Assembly: GCA_046728935.1 (NCBI GenBank)
Contig: JBKPFS010000068.1
Coordinates: 1-33,880 of the forward strand
From: DATAFO01 sp046728935
GTDB lineage: Bacteria; Actinomycetota; Thermoleophilia; Solirubrobacterales; 70-9
DNA length: 33,880 bases
Direction of reading: 5' to 3'
Every line of letters starts with the position of its first letter. Position 1 is the first letter of the stretch. Below, in pieces: positions 7,067-14,354 of this stretch. The translations under genes and the position numbers were made by a program. The notes beneath the pieces were generated by a model. That model had not been told where the DNA came from. It made no database searches and saw nothing but the letters and a program-made list of their open reading frames with translations.

Positions 7067-7561
7067 TCATTCGGCGCCGACCGGCAGCCTCGCCATGGAC
7101 TCGAGGGAGGCATCGGTGATCGGCGGGGCCGTGGCCTCCTCGATCCCGGCCCGGGCCATGCGCAGGCACGCGGCGCTCACCACGTCGGTGTCGAGATAAG
7201 CCTGGACGTGCACGCCCCGACCGCGCCGGATTCGGATCCAGTGGGCGCCGCGGTTGCGGTATGGCTCCCCGTCCGCCGCCCGGCCGTGATCGGTCCACTG
7301 CACCGCGACCCACATGTCCCACGGCGGCCCCTTGACCGCGACCCGATGCACCTCGAACTTGAGCTCGGGGAAGAGCTCGCGAACCCGCTCGAGCCAGCGG
7401 CCGAAGGCTTCGCGCGAGTGACGCTCACCGCCGAGCGCGTTGTCGCCGGGGAAGATGTGATGGACGTCGTCGGCCATGTCCTTCATCACGGCCGCGTCGT
7501 CTCCGGCGCTCAGGTTGGCGAACACCTTGCGCGCCCTCCGGGCCGCGATTCGCTTGTACAT
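7067..7561 (-). CDS. SnoaL-like/NTF2-fold protein
   Basis: 164 residues with the cone-shaped SnoaL/NTF2 pattern: an N-terminal helix 'RRARKVFANLSAGDDAAVMKD', the strand 'DDVHHIFPGDNALGG', the helix 'REAFGRWLERVRELFPEL', and the beta sheet 'FEVHRVAVKGPPWDMWVAVQW' (split here at W) to 'GAHWIRIRRGRGVHVQAYLD'. Family members are polyketide cyclases, small hydrolases or binding proteins, and the substrate cannot be read. GAGAGGAGG precedes the ATG. It lies 31 bases behind the MMPL exporter gene on the same strand, so it may be the third gene of the PadR-MMPL transcript. Confidence 0.65.
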   Translation of the reverse strand: MYKRIAARRARKVFANLSAGDDAAVMKDMADDVHHIFPGDNALGGERHSREAFGRWLERVRELFPELKFEVHRVAVKGPPWDMWVAVQWTDHGRAADGEPYRNRGAHWIRIRRGRGVHVQAYLDTDVVSAACLRMARAGIEEATAPPITDASLESMARLPVGAE

Positions 7562-7592
7562 CTCAGCCTCCTCTCGCCGGGCCCGACAGGTG

Positions 7593-9701
7593 TCAGGCCT
7601 CGCTCAGGCCTACCCGCGCGTGCAGGCGCCGCAGCGGCGCGGGGGCCCACCAGTTCCACTTCCCGAGCAGCTCCATGAGCGAGGGCACGAGCAGCGCTCG
7701 GATGATCGTCGCGTCGATCAGCACGGCGAGCGCTGTGCCGATCCCGTTCTCCTTGATGAAGACGATCTCCGAGGTCGCGAAGGCGCCGATCGCGATCGAG
7801 AACAGCACCGCCGCGGCCGTAACGATGCGGCCCGTCCGCTCGAGGCCGATCGCCACGGACTCGGAGTCGGATGCCCCTCCGTCGCGCGCCTCCTTGATCC
7901 GCGAGAGCAGGAAGACCGCGTAGTCGGTCGAGAGGCCGAAGGCCACCGCGAACAGCAGAATCGGCATCGTCTGCTCCAGGGCGCCCTGACCGCTGTAGGA
8001 GAGCAGGCTCTCGAATCGTCCGTCCTGGAAGACCAGGACCAGGATCCCGAACACCGCGCTCAGGTTGAGCGCGTTCATCAGCAGCGCCTTCACCGGCAGC
8101 ACCACCGAGCCCGTGAACAGGAACAGGATCACGAGCGTGGCGACGATGACGATCGCGGCGGTCAGCGGCAGGTGGTCCTCGAGGCTCGACTGGAAGTCGA
8201 GGAACTCCGCCGTGGCGCCGGTGACGAGCACCCGTGATCCCGCCTTCGGCAGCGATCGGATCTCGCGGACCGTGTCGCGGCTTCGCTCGCTGATGTAGGG
8301 ATTGGCGGAGACCGCCTCGATCACGGCGTCGCCGTTGGGGAGCTCCCGCGGCGGGTTCACGGCGGCGACGCCGTCGACCTTGCCCACCTCGGCCTGGAGC
8401 CGCGCGAGCTCGGCGGGCCTCGGGTCCTCGACCAGGACGCGGATCGGCGTGTCGCGGAAGGGCGGGAACTCGGCGCGCATCACGTTGTCCACCTGTCGCG
8501 CGCTCGCGGACTCGGGGAGGACCTGCGCGTCGACCGAGGTGAACTTGAGGCTGAGGAACGGGATCCCGGCGATCAGCAGCACCGACGCGCTCGCGACGGC
8601 GATCGGGATCGGCCGGCGCATCACGGTGCGCGAGAGCCGATACCAGAACGAGGCCGCGACCGGTTGCGCGTCGCGCTCGGCGCGACGCTGAAGGAAGGCG
8701 GGCGCGAGCGAGTTGACGCGGTTGCCCAGCAGGGTGAGCACGGCCGGCAGCACGACCAGCGCGACCGTCGCCGCCAGCAGGGCAACCATCGTGCCGCCGA
8801 GCCCCATCGAGTAGAGGAATCGCTGCGGGAAGACGAGCAGCGAGGCGAGGGCCGCGGCCACGGTGAGCGACGAGAAGAAGACTGTCCGCCCGGCCGTCGC
8901 CATCGTCCGCCGCATGGCCTCGAGCCCCGGCCCGGTCTTGGCGATCTCCTCGCGGTAGCGCGAGACCATGAAGAGGCTGTAGTCGATCGCCAGGCCCAGG
9001 CCCAGCCCGGTGGTGAGGTTGAGGGCGAAAATCGAGATCGAGCCGACCTCGCTCGCCGCCCGCAGGAGCAGGAAGGTACCCACGATTGCCAGGCCGCCGA
9101 TCAGGAGCGGCAGCACCGCGGCGACGAGGCTGCGGAAGAAGAGCAGCGAGAGCAGGAACAGGAGCGGGAAGGCGATCATCTCGGCCTTTCGCAGGTCGTT
9201 CTCCACCTGCTCGTTCACCTGCTGCCCGGCGAGGGCCGGGCCGCCGACCTGGACCCCGGGCTCGCCTGCGAGCGAGTCCTCGATCCGCTCCGCGGCGTCC
9301 TGCTGTTCGCGGTCGCCGGTGGGCTCGAGGCTGACCGCGAGGTAGGTCTTCTGCCCGTCCTCGGAGAGGAAGTCGCGCGCGTGCGTCTGGAGGTAGCCGT
9401 TGACGCTCGCGACATCCGGTTCGGCCTCGATCGTCTGGGTCAGCTCGCCGAGCTGCTGGCGACCGGCGGCGTCGGTCGGCGAGGCGTCGACGAGGACGAT
9501 GACGCCCGTCTCGCGGAAGCCGGCCGCCTCGAGCCGATCGTTGGCGCGCACGCTCTCGGTCGCCGGATCGTCGGCGCCGTAGGGGTCGAGATGGTCCGCG
9601 ACCGAGCCTCCGATCGCTCCGGCGGCGACGAAGAAGATCGCCGCCACGATCACGACCCGCCGTGCGCGGTTGTCCGCCAGTCGTGCCAGCCGGTCGAGCA
9701 T
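7593..9701 (-). CDS. MMPL/RND-type exporter
   Basis: A 702-residue protein with 12 predicted membrane helices in two RND-like halves, each with a large periplasmic loop (about 30-190 and 370-530). The characteristic first-repeat motif is 'GLGLAIDYSLFMVSRYREE' and the second-repeat motif 'GLSTDYAVFLLSRIKEARD', the Asp-Tyr pairs that relay protons in MMPL proteins. These exporters move lipids, siderophores or drugs; the cargo here is unknown. The start at ATG 9701 shares one base with the stop of the padR gene (TGATG), which favours it over upstream in-frame starts inside padR. The preceding PadR regulator strongly suggests that it controls this exporter. Confidence 0.88.
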   Translation of the reverse strand: MLDRLARLADNRARRVVIVAAIFFVAAGAIGGSVADHLDPYGADDPATESVRANDRLEAAGFRETGVIVLVDASPTDAAGRQQLGELTQTIEAEPDVASVNGYLQTHARDFLSEDGQKTYLAVSLEPTGDREQQDAAERIEDSLAGEPGVQVGGPALAGQQVNEQVENDLRKAEMIAFPLLFLLSLLFFRSLVAAVLPLLIGGLAIVGTFLLLRAASEVGSISIFALNLTTGLGLGLAIDYSLFMVSRYREEIAKTGPGLEAMRRTMATAGRTVFFSSLTVAAALASLLVFPQRFLYSMGLGGTMVALLAATVALVVLPAVLTLLGNRVNSLAPAFLQRRAERDAQPVAASFWYRLSRTVMRRPIPIAVASASVLLIAGIPFLSLKFTSVDAQVLPESASARQVDNVMRAEFPPFRDTPIRVLVEDPRPAELARLQAEVGKVDGVAAVNPPRELPNGDAVIEAVSANPYISERSRDTVREIRSLPKAGSRVLVTGATAEFLDFQSSLEDHLPLTAAIVIVATLVILFLFTGSVVLPVKALLMNALNLSAVFGILVLVFQDGRFESLLSYSGQGALEQTMPILLFAVAFGLSTDYAVFLLSRIKEARDGGASDSESVAIGLERTGRIVTAAAVLFSIAIGAFATSEIVFIKENGIGTALAVLIDATIIRALLVPSLMELLGKWNWWAPAPLRRLHARVGLSEA

Positions 9702-10252
9702 CAGGCCGCCTTTCTCTTCGTTTCCCTCTTGGCGAGCTCGGCCCGTGCGCGCTCGCACCAAGCGACCACCCACTCGCTGGACTCCATCCCGTAGCGCAGC
9801 ACCAAGTAGGGGTAGGGGTCCGAGTCGGCGCGGTCGGCGGCGAAGGGCTCGATCTCGCGTAGCCGCTCGAGCTTCTGCTCGTGCAGCCGCCGCTTCTCGT
9901 CGATGATCTCGGCCGCCTTGCCCGGCGGAGCGGCGCCGGCGAAGAACAGCTTCAAAAGGCTCTCGTCGCGGATCTCGAACACCTCGGGTGGCTCGCTCAA
10001 CCAGCGGCGAAGCTCCTTGCGTCCGGCCGGGGTCAGCCGGTAGACGGTCCGTTTGCGGCCGCCGCGCGGCTGGGACTCGCCCTCGACCAGACCCGCCTTG
10101 GCGAGCTTGCCGAGCTCGGGATAGATCTGGCCGTAGCTCGCCGCCCAGAAGAAGCGGGTCGATTGGTCGACCACCCGCTTGATCTCGTAGCCGGAGCGCG
10201 GCTCGTGCCGCAGCATGCCGAGAATCACGTATGCTGTCGGGCTGAGCTCCAT
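9701..10252 (-). CDS. PadR family transcriptional regulator
   Basis: 183 residues. N-terminal winged helix (about 1-80) with the PadR hallmarks 'AYVILGMLRHEPRSGYEIK', 'ASYGQIYPELGKLAKAGLV' and the wing 'RGGRKRTVYRLTPAGR'. The C-terminal part (90-175) is the helical Vir_act_alpha_C-type dimerisation/ligand domain with 'YPYLVLRYGMESSEWVVAWC'. PadR repressors usually control a neighbouring exporter and respond to small aromatic or hydrophobic compounds. The gene is translationally coupled to the MMPL gene, so PadR and exporter are co-expressed from a likely self-repressed promoter (see operator at 10253-10280). Confidence 0.9.
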   Translation of the reverse strand: MELSPTAYVILGMLRHEPRSGYEIKRVVDQSTRFFWAASYGQIYPELGKLAKAGLVEGESQPRGGRKRTVYRLTPAGRKELRRWLSEPPEVFEIRDESLLKLFFAGAAPPGKAAEIIDEKRRLHEQKLERLREIEPFAADRADSDPYPYLVLRYGMESSEWVVAWCERARAELAKRETKRKAA

Positions 10253-10280
10253 CTATCGGGGAGATATATCACGCCGATAG
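10253..10280 (-). promoter_or_regulatory. Candidate PadR operator/promoter
   Basis: Directly before the padR ATG is an inverted repeat CTATCGG (10253-10259) and CCGATAG (10274-10280), with an eight-base perfect palindrome GATATATC (10262-10269) between the arms. It is the only AT-rich stretch nearby and includes a TATATC that could serve as the -10 box, so a bound dimer would block the promoter. Confidence 0.5.
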
Positions 10281-10340
10281 GTATTAAGACTGTGATCTCG
10301 GTCACACTCGCCCAATTGGCCAGCGCAATCGGACGAGCAC

Positions 10341-10399
10341 CGGTGGGTGGAGGATTTGACTGCCTAAAGCCGCCAAATCCTCCACTCGACCCGTCGATG
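10341..10399. repeat. Palindromic repeat copy 1 (dispersed family)
   Basis: A 59-base element with a perfect 12-bp stem GTGGAGGATTTG (10347-10358) / CAAATCCTCCAC (10374-10385) and a 15-base loop. The whole element, loop included, matches the copy at 27540-27598 at about 80% of positions by eye. It sits 20-30 bases past the GH3 stop and could also end that transcript, but no U-tract follows. Confidence 0.75.
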
Positions 10400-10417
10400 C
10401 TCTGATTCTGGACCTAG

Positions 10418-11575
10418 CTATGGCGGCTTCAGCAAGCCCTGGGCGCGCTTCAGCTCAAGGGCCCGACCCGCCGCCTCGGCGAGGCGATCCTTGGAGATCG
10501 CGCCGCTGGCGACCGCCTCGAGCAGCGCCTCGCGGACGCCGCCCTGATCGTCGGGAGAGTCGATCTGGACCATGTCCGCGCCGGCCTGGATCGCGGCCAC
10601 GGCCGCTTCCGGGACGGTGCCTCCCGCCTTGATCGCCCCGGCCCCGAGGTCGTCGGTGATCGCGACGCCCTCGTACCCCAGCTCGCCGCGAAGCAGGTCG
10701 GTCGCCACCGGCTCGGCCAGCGCCGCGGGTGTGACCGGGTCGTAGGCGGCGTAGAAGGCGAGTGAGAGGACGACGGCGGGGACCCGCTCGGCGAACGCCG
10801 CGCGAAAGGCGGCCAGGTCGCGTTCGGCCAGGCCCGCTGCGTCGAGGCTCACCGTCGCGGGGCCCTGGTTGGTGTCCTGGGACGCCGCGCCGAGGCCGGG
10901 GAAGTGGAGCGCCGCGCAAGCGATTCTGGCCATCCGGCACCCGCGCACCGCCGCGGCGGTCATCGACGCCGCGACCGTGGGGTCGTCGGAGAAGGCGCGA
11001 TCGGCTATCGGGCTGTCGAGCGTGGCCACATCCGCGACGGGCGAGAGGTTGAGGTCGAATCCTCCCGCGCGCAGCGCCTCACCGGTCTCGCGCGCCCAGG
11101 CCTCCGCCCCGGGCACCGAGCCAGCATCCCCGACCTCAAGCTCGGTGGCCTTCGGCGGCAGATCGCTGAACGAGCGATACGCGCCGCCTTCTTGAGACGC
11201 GACGATCAGCGGCGGGACTCGTTTCGCGGCGAGAGCGGTCGCCCGGATCTCGCCCGCGAGCGCGGTCACCTGTCCGGCGAACCGCCAGTTGCGCTCCCCG
11301 ACCAGGACCCCGCCGAGGTCGCGGTCACGGACCTGAGCAAAGATCGGCGCGTCGACGTCGGTGCCGTCGAAGCCCAGTAGCAACACCTGGTCGACCTGCT
11401 CCTCCGGGCTCAGGCCGCGGACCAGAGCGGCGACGGATTCGGAGACCCCGCGGTCCGTGTGAGCGGACCCCTCGTCGGCGTCCCGGCCCGTGCGAAAGAG
11501 CGCCAGCCAGATGATCGCCATCGCCGCCGCGGCGACGAGGACGGCCACCAGCCGCCGGCGGGCGTGCACCGACAT
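10418..11575 (-). CDS. Membrane-anchored GH3-fold protein (NagZ-like), atypical active site
   Basis: 385 residues. A basic start and a hydrophobic anchor (10-27) place the GH3 barrel (about 45-380) outside the membrane. The fold is clear: 'VDQVLLLGFDGTDV', 'LGGVLVGERN', 'NLSPVADV', 'HFPGLG', and the nucleophile segment GVAITDDLGAGAI with D308. Compared with NagZ-type N-acetylglucosaminidases, key residues differ: the Asp of DQEGG is Ser127, the Lys and second His of KHFPGHG are Leu223 and Leu228, and the His of the catalytic DSH loop is Asn236. The nucleophile remains. It may act on a different sugar, by another acid/base, or be a binding protein. It lies divergent from the lysC operon. Confidence 0.8.
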   Translation of the reverse strand: MSVHARRRLVAVLVAAAAMAIIWLALFRTGRDADEGSAHTDRGVSESVAALVRGLSPEEQVDQVLLLGFDGTDVDAPIFAQVRDRDLGGVLVGERNWRFAGQVTALAGEIRATALAAKRVPPLIVASQEGGAYRSFSDLPPKATELEVGDAGSVPGAEAWARETGEALRAGGFDLNLSPVADVATLDSPIADRAFSDDPTVAASMTAAAVRGCRMARIACAALHFPGLGAASQDTNQGPATVSLDAAGLAERDLAAFRAAFAERVPAVVLSLAFYAAYDPVTPAALAEPVATDLLRGELGYEGVAITDDLGAGAIKAGGTVPEAAVAAIQAGADMVQIDSPDDQGGVREALLEAVASGAISKDRLAEAAGRALELKRAQGLLKPP

Positions 11576-11613
11576 GGCCGGGAATCGAACCAGACCCGCT
11601 CACGCCGTAGCCG

Positions 11614-11619
11614 TATCCT
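11614..11619 (+). promoter_or_regulatory. -10 box ahead of the lysC leader ORF
   Basis: TATCCT at 11614-11619 is eight bases before ATG 11628, the start of a 12-codon ORF. No Shine-Dalgarno stands between them, so the transcript would begin at or close to that ATG. Confidence 0.4.
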
Positions 11620-11627
11620 CGGGCGCC

Positions 11628-11666
11628 ATGCCTGAGCGCTCCCAGCCACAACTACCGCCGCGTTGA
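11628..11666 (+). CDS. 12-codon leader ORF coupled to lysC (MPERSQPQLPPR)
   Basis: ATG 11628, twelve codons and TGA 11664-11666, whose A is the first base of the lysC ATG. It is in a leaderless promoter context and is Pro-rich, ending L-P-P-R. lysC itself has no Shine-Dalgarno because this ORF fills the space, so lysC translation would depend on termination/reinitiation here. It contains no Lys, Thr or Ile codon, so it is not a classical amino-acid attenuator, although a Pro-Pro stall near its stop could modulate coupling. It could also be chance: the ORF is short and untested. Confidence 0.4.
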   Translation: MPERSQPQLPPR

Positions 11667-12949
11667 TGACCCCGAGCGCCGAGACAGTCGTGATGAAGTT
11701 TGGCGGCACCTCGGTCGCCGAGGCCGACGACATCAAACGTGCGGCGCACAGGATCGTCGGCGCGCGCGAGCGAGGCACCCAGGTGGTGGCGGTGCTCTCC
11801 GCCCGCGGCAAGACCACCGACGAGCTCGACCGCATGGCCCGCGAGGTCTCCGAGCGGCCCGACGCGCGGGAGATGGACATGCTGCTGTCGACCGGGGAGC
11901 GCATCTCGTGCGCCCTTTGCGCGATGGCGATCAACGACCTCGGCCATCGAGCGATCTCGCTCACGGGCTCGCAGGCCGGGATCGTCACCGACTCCTCGCA
12001 CACCAAGGCGCGGATCCTCGACGTGCGCGCCGACCGCATTCGCGAGGCGCTGGGCGAGGACCGGATCGTGCTCGTCGCGGGGTTCCAGGGCGTCTCTGGC
12101 GACAGCCGCGATGTGACCACGCTCGGTCGCGGCGGCTCCGACACCACCGCGGTGGCGATCGCCGCCGCCCTGGGCGCGAGCGTGTGTGAGATCTACACCG
12201 ACGTCGCGGGCGTATTCAGCGCCGACCCGCGCCTCGTTCGCGAGGCTCGGAAGCTGAAGCTGGTCTCGTTCGAGGAGATGCTCGAGATGTCGTCGTCGGG
12301 CGCCGGGGTGCTGCAGCTGCGCGCCGTGGAGTACGCGCGAAACCACGGTGTACGCATCCACTGCCGCTCGTCGTTCGAGGATGCCCCCGGTACCCTCGTG
12401 CTCGCAGAGGACGAGACCATGGAACGCCCGCTGGTCACAGCCGTCACCCATGCGTCCGACGAGGCGCGCGTCACCCTGACCGGGGTTCGCGACGAGCCCG
12501 GAGTGGCCGGGCGGATCTTCAGCGCGCTCGCCGACGCGAACGTCAACGTCGACATGATCATCCAGAACGAGCCGGTTTCGGAGGACGCCAAGGCCGACCT
12601 CTCGTTCACGCTCGCCCGGGACGAGCTGCGGACCGCGACCGACGTCCTCGACGGGCTCGCGGTCGGCGACGGGATCAACACCGACGAGCGGATCGGGAAG
12701 GTGTCCATCGTGGGCGCGGGGATGCGGAGCCACCCCGGCGTGGCCGCGAAGGTCTTTCAGACCCTCGGTGAGCAGGGGATCAACATCGAGATGATCTCCA
12801 CCTCGCCGATCAAGATCTCCTGCGTGGTCGCCGCGGACCGGGTCCCCGATGCGGTGCGCGCGCTGCACCGGGCGTTCGAGCTCGGTAGCGACGCGGTCAA
12901 GGAGGAGGATCCGACCGGCGTCGAGCACCGCCCGCGGGTCGCGTCATGA
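11666..12949 (+). CDS. lysC: Aspartate kinase
   Basis: A 427-residue monofunctional aspartokinase that phosphorylates aspartate to aspartyl-4-phosphate, the entry to lysine/DAP, threonine and methionine. Kinase motifs: K11-FGGTSV near the start, 'LLSTGERIS', the 'GFQGVSGDSRDVTTLGRGGS' nucleotide/aspartate loop (split after S), and 'YTDVAGVFSADPR'. Two C-terminal ACT domains follow (about 270-345 and 350-415), the site of Lys/Thr feedback. An internal start for a separate beta subunit (as in Corynebacterium or Bacillus) is possible but not shown. ATG 11666 is preferred over TTG 11663 because it forms a TGATG junction with the leader ORF. It overlaps asd by ATGA. Confidence 0.95.
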   Translation: MTPSAETVVMKFGGTSVAEADDIKRAAHRIVGARERGTQVVAVLSARGKTTDELDRMAREVSERPDAREMDMLLSTGERISCALCAMAINDLGHRAISLTGSQAGIVTDSSHTKARILDVRADRIREALGEDRIVLVAGFQGVSGDSRDVTTLGRGGSDTTAVAIAAALGASVCEIYTDVAGVFSADPRLVREARKLKLVSFEEMLEMSSSGAGVLQLRAVEYARNHGVRIHCRSSFEDAPGTLVLAEDETMERPLVTAVTHASDEARVTLTGVRDEPGVAGRIFSALADANVNVDMIIQNEPVSEDAKADLSFTLARDELRTATDVLDGLAVGDGINTDERIGKVSIVGAGMRSHPGVAAKVFQTLGEQGINIEMISTSPIKISCVVAADRVPDAVRALHRAFELGSDAVKEEDPTGVEHRPRVAS

Positions 12950-14001
12950 GCTACCGGGTCGGAGTCGTCGGCGCCACCGGCGCCGTCGGAGCGACGATCC
13001 TCGCGGTCCTCGCCGAGCGCGAGTTTCCCGCCTCGGAGGTGGTTCCGTTCGCGAGTGAGCGCTCCGCGGGCAAGCGGATCGGGTTCCGCGGCCAGGAGAT
13101 CGAGTGTCGGCCGCTCGAGGAGGATTCGATCGAGGGCCTCGACCTGGTGCTGAGCTCGGCCGGCGGCGCGGTTAGCGCGGAATGGGCGCCTCGCCTGATC
13201 GAGGCGGGCGCGGTGGTGGTCGACAACACGAGCTACTGGCGCATGCACGCCGACGTCCCGCTCGTGATCCCGGAGGTGAACCCGGATGCCGCCGAGTCGC
13301 ACCGGGGGCTGGTGGCGAACCCGAACTGCACCACGATGGAGATGGTCGTCGCGCTCGCGCCGATCCAACGGGCGGTCGGGATCGAGCGCCTGGTCGTCTC
13401 CACGTACCAGTCGGTGTCGGGCACGGGCCGGCGGGCGATCGAGGAGCTGCGGGCGCAGTCGAGGGCGGTGCTCGACGGCGAGCATGCGGCGGCTGAGGTC
13501 TTCCCGCACCAGGTCGCATTCAACGTGCTCCCCCAGGTCGAGACGTTCAAGGAGGGCGACGACTACACCACCGAGGAGCGCAAGGTGATGGGCGAAACCC
13601 GGAAGATCCTCGGGGTCTCCGAGGACGAGCTTCGGATCTCGGCGACGTGTGTGAGGGTGCCGGTGGTCACCGGGCACTCCGAATCGGTCAACGTCCAGAC
13701 GAGGGGGCCGCTCTCGCCGGAGGAATGCCGTCAGCTGCTGACCGACGCCCCGGGTGTGACGGTGATCGACGCCCCCGGCGAGGGCCTCTATCCACTGCCG
13801 ATCGACGCCGCGGGGCGCGACGACGTGCTCGTCGGCCGCATCCGCCGCGACCCCTCGCATGAGCGCTGCCTCAACCTCTGGGTCGTCGGCGACAACCTGC
13901 GCAAGGGCGCGGCGACCAACGCCGTGCAGATCGCGGAGCTGCTCGACGAGCGCAAGCTGGTCCGGGTTCCCGAGGGTGTGAGCCTCGCGGCCATCGCGTG
14001 A
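12946..14001 (+). CDS. asd: Aspartate-semialdehyde dehydrogenase
   Basis: 351 residues. NADP-binding GATGAVG loop at about 9-15, catalytic Cys128 in ANPNCTTMEM, the 'VSTYQSVSGTGRRAIEEL' segment, and the substrate-binding 'RVPVVTGHSESVNV' with its His. It reduces aspartyl phosphate to aspartate semialdehyde, directly after LysC. The ATG overlaps the lysC stop (ATGA), so both pathway enzymes are made together. The 3' end overlaps the GTG of a small membrane protein gene (GTGA). Typical length, no anomalies. Confidence 0.95.
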   Translation: MSYRVGVVGATGAVGATILAVLAEREFPASEVVPFASERSAGKRIGFRGQEIECRPLEEDSIEGLDLVLSSAGGAVSAEWAPRLIEAGAVVVDNTSYWRMHADVPLVIPEVNPDAAESHRGLVANPNCTTMEMVVALAPIQRAVGIERLVVSTYQSVSGTGRRAIEELRAQSRAVLDGEHAAAEVFPHQVAFNVLPQVETFKEGDDYTTEERKVMGETRKILGVSEDELRISATCVRVPVVTGHSESVNVQTRGPLSPEECRQLLTDAPGVTVIDAPGEGLYPLPIDAAGRDDVLVGRIRRDPSHERCLNLWVVGDNLRKGAATNAVQIAELLDERKLVRVPEGVSLAAIA

Positions 14002-14351
14002 GCCGGCGCCTGCGGGCGCTTGCCGCCGCAATCTTCATCGCTCTTCACCTGGCGATCTTCGCGCCGAAGACGGGCGCTGAGTCGCGGACCACCAGCGAGA
14101 CCTTGCTGCTCCCTGTCTCGGCGCTCGTGTACGGACTACGGGCGCCCAACCTCGTCCTGGTCGCGGCGTGCTTGCTCACCGGCGTGGCGCTCAGCGGCTA
14201 TGGCGAGTTCCCGGACCTGACCGCGCAGTTCGTGCTCCCGCAGCTGGCTCGAATCGCCCTGCTCCTGGTCTACCTGGCGTTGGTGCTCGCCCCGTTGCTC
14301 GGTCACTCCCGGGCGGCCGCCAGGCTGCCGCGGGCTGCGGCGGCCGTCTGA
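13998..14351 (+). CDS. Small membrane protein of unknown function
   Basis: 117 residues. An N-terminal hydrophobic segment (7-22) that could be a signal anchor, then two more membrane helices (about 46-66 and 81-101) and a basic Ala-rich tail. No family recognised. GTG start coupled to asd by GTGA, and only three bases from the next gene, a large GT-C-like membrane protein. It is therefore probably an accessory subunit of that protein (inference). Confidence 0.55.
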   Translation: MSRRLRALAAAIFIALHLAIFAPKTGAESRTTSETLLLPVSALVYGLRAPNLVLVAACLLTGVALSGYGEFPDLTAQFVLPQLARIALLLVYLALVLAPLLGHSRAAARLPRAAAAV

Positions 14352-14354
14352 GCG

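Noticed and set aside
11578..11600. tRNA T-arm-like word GGTTCGATTCCCGG on the minus strand
   Set aside because: The T-stem does not pair properly, no acceptor stem, anticodon arm or CCA fits around it, and it lies in the GH3/lysC promoter region.
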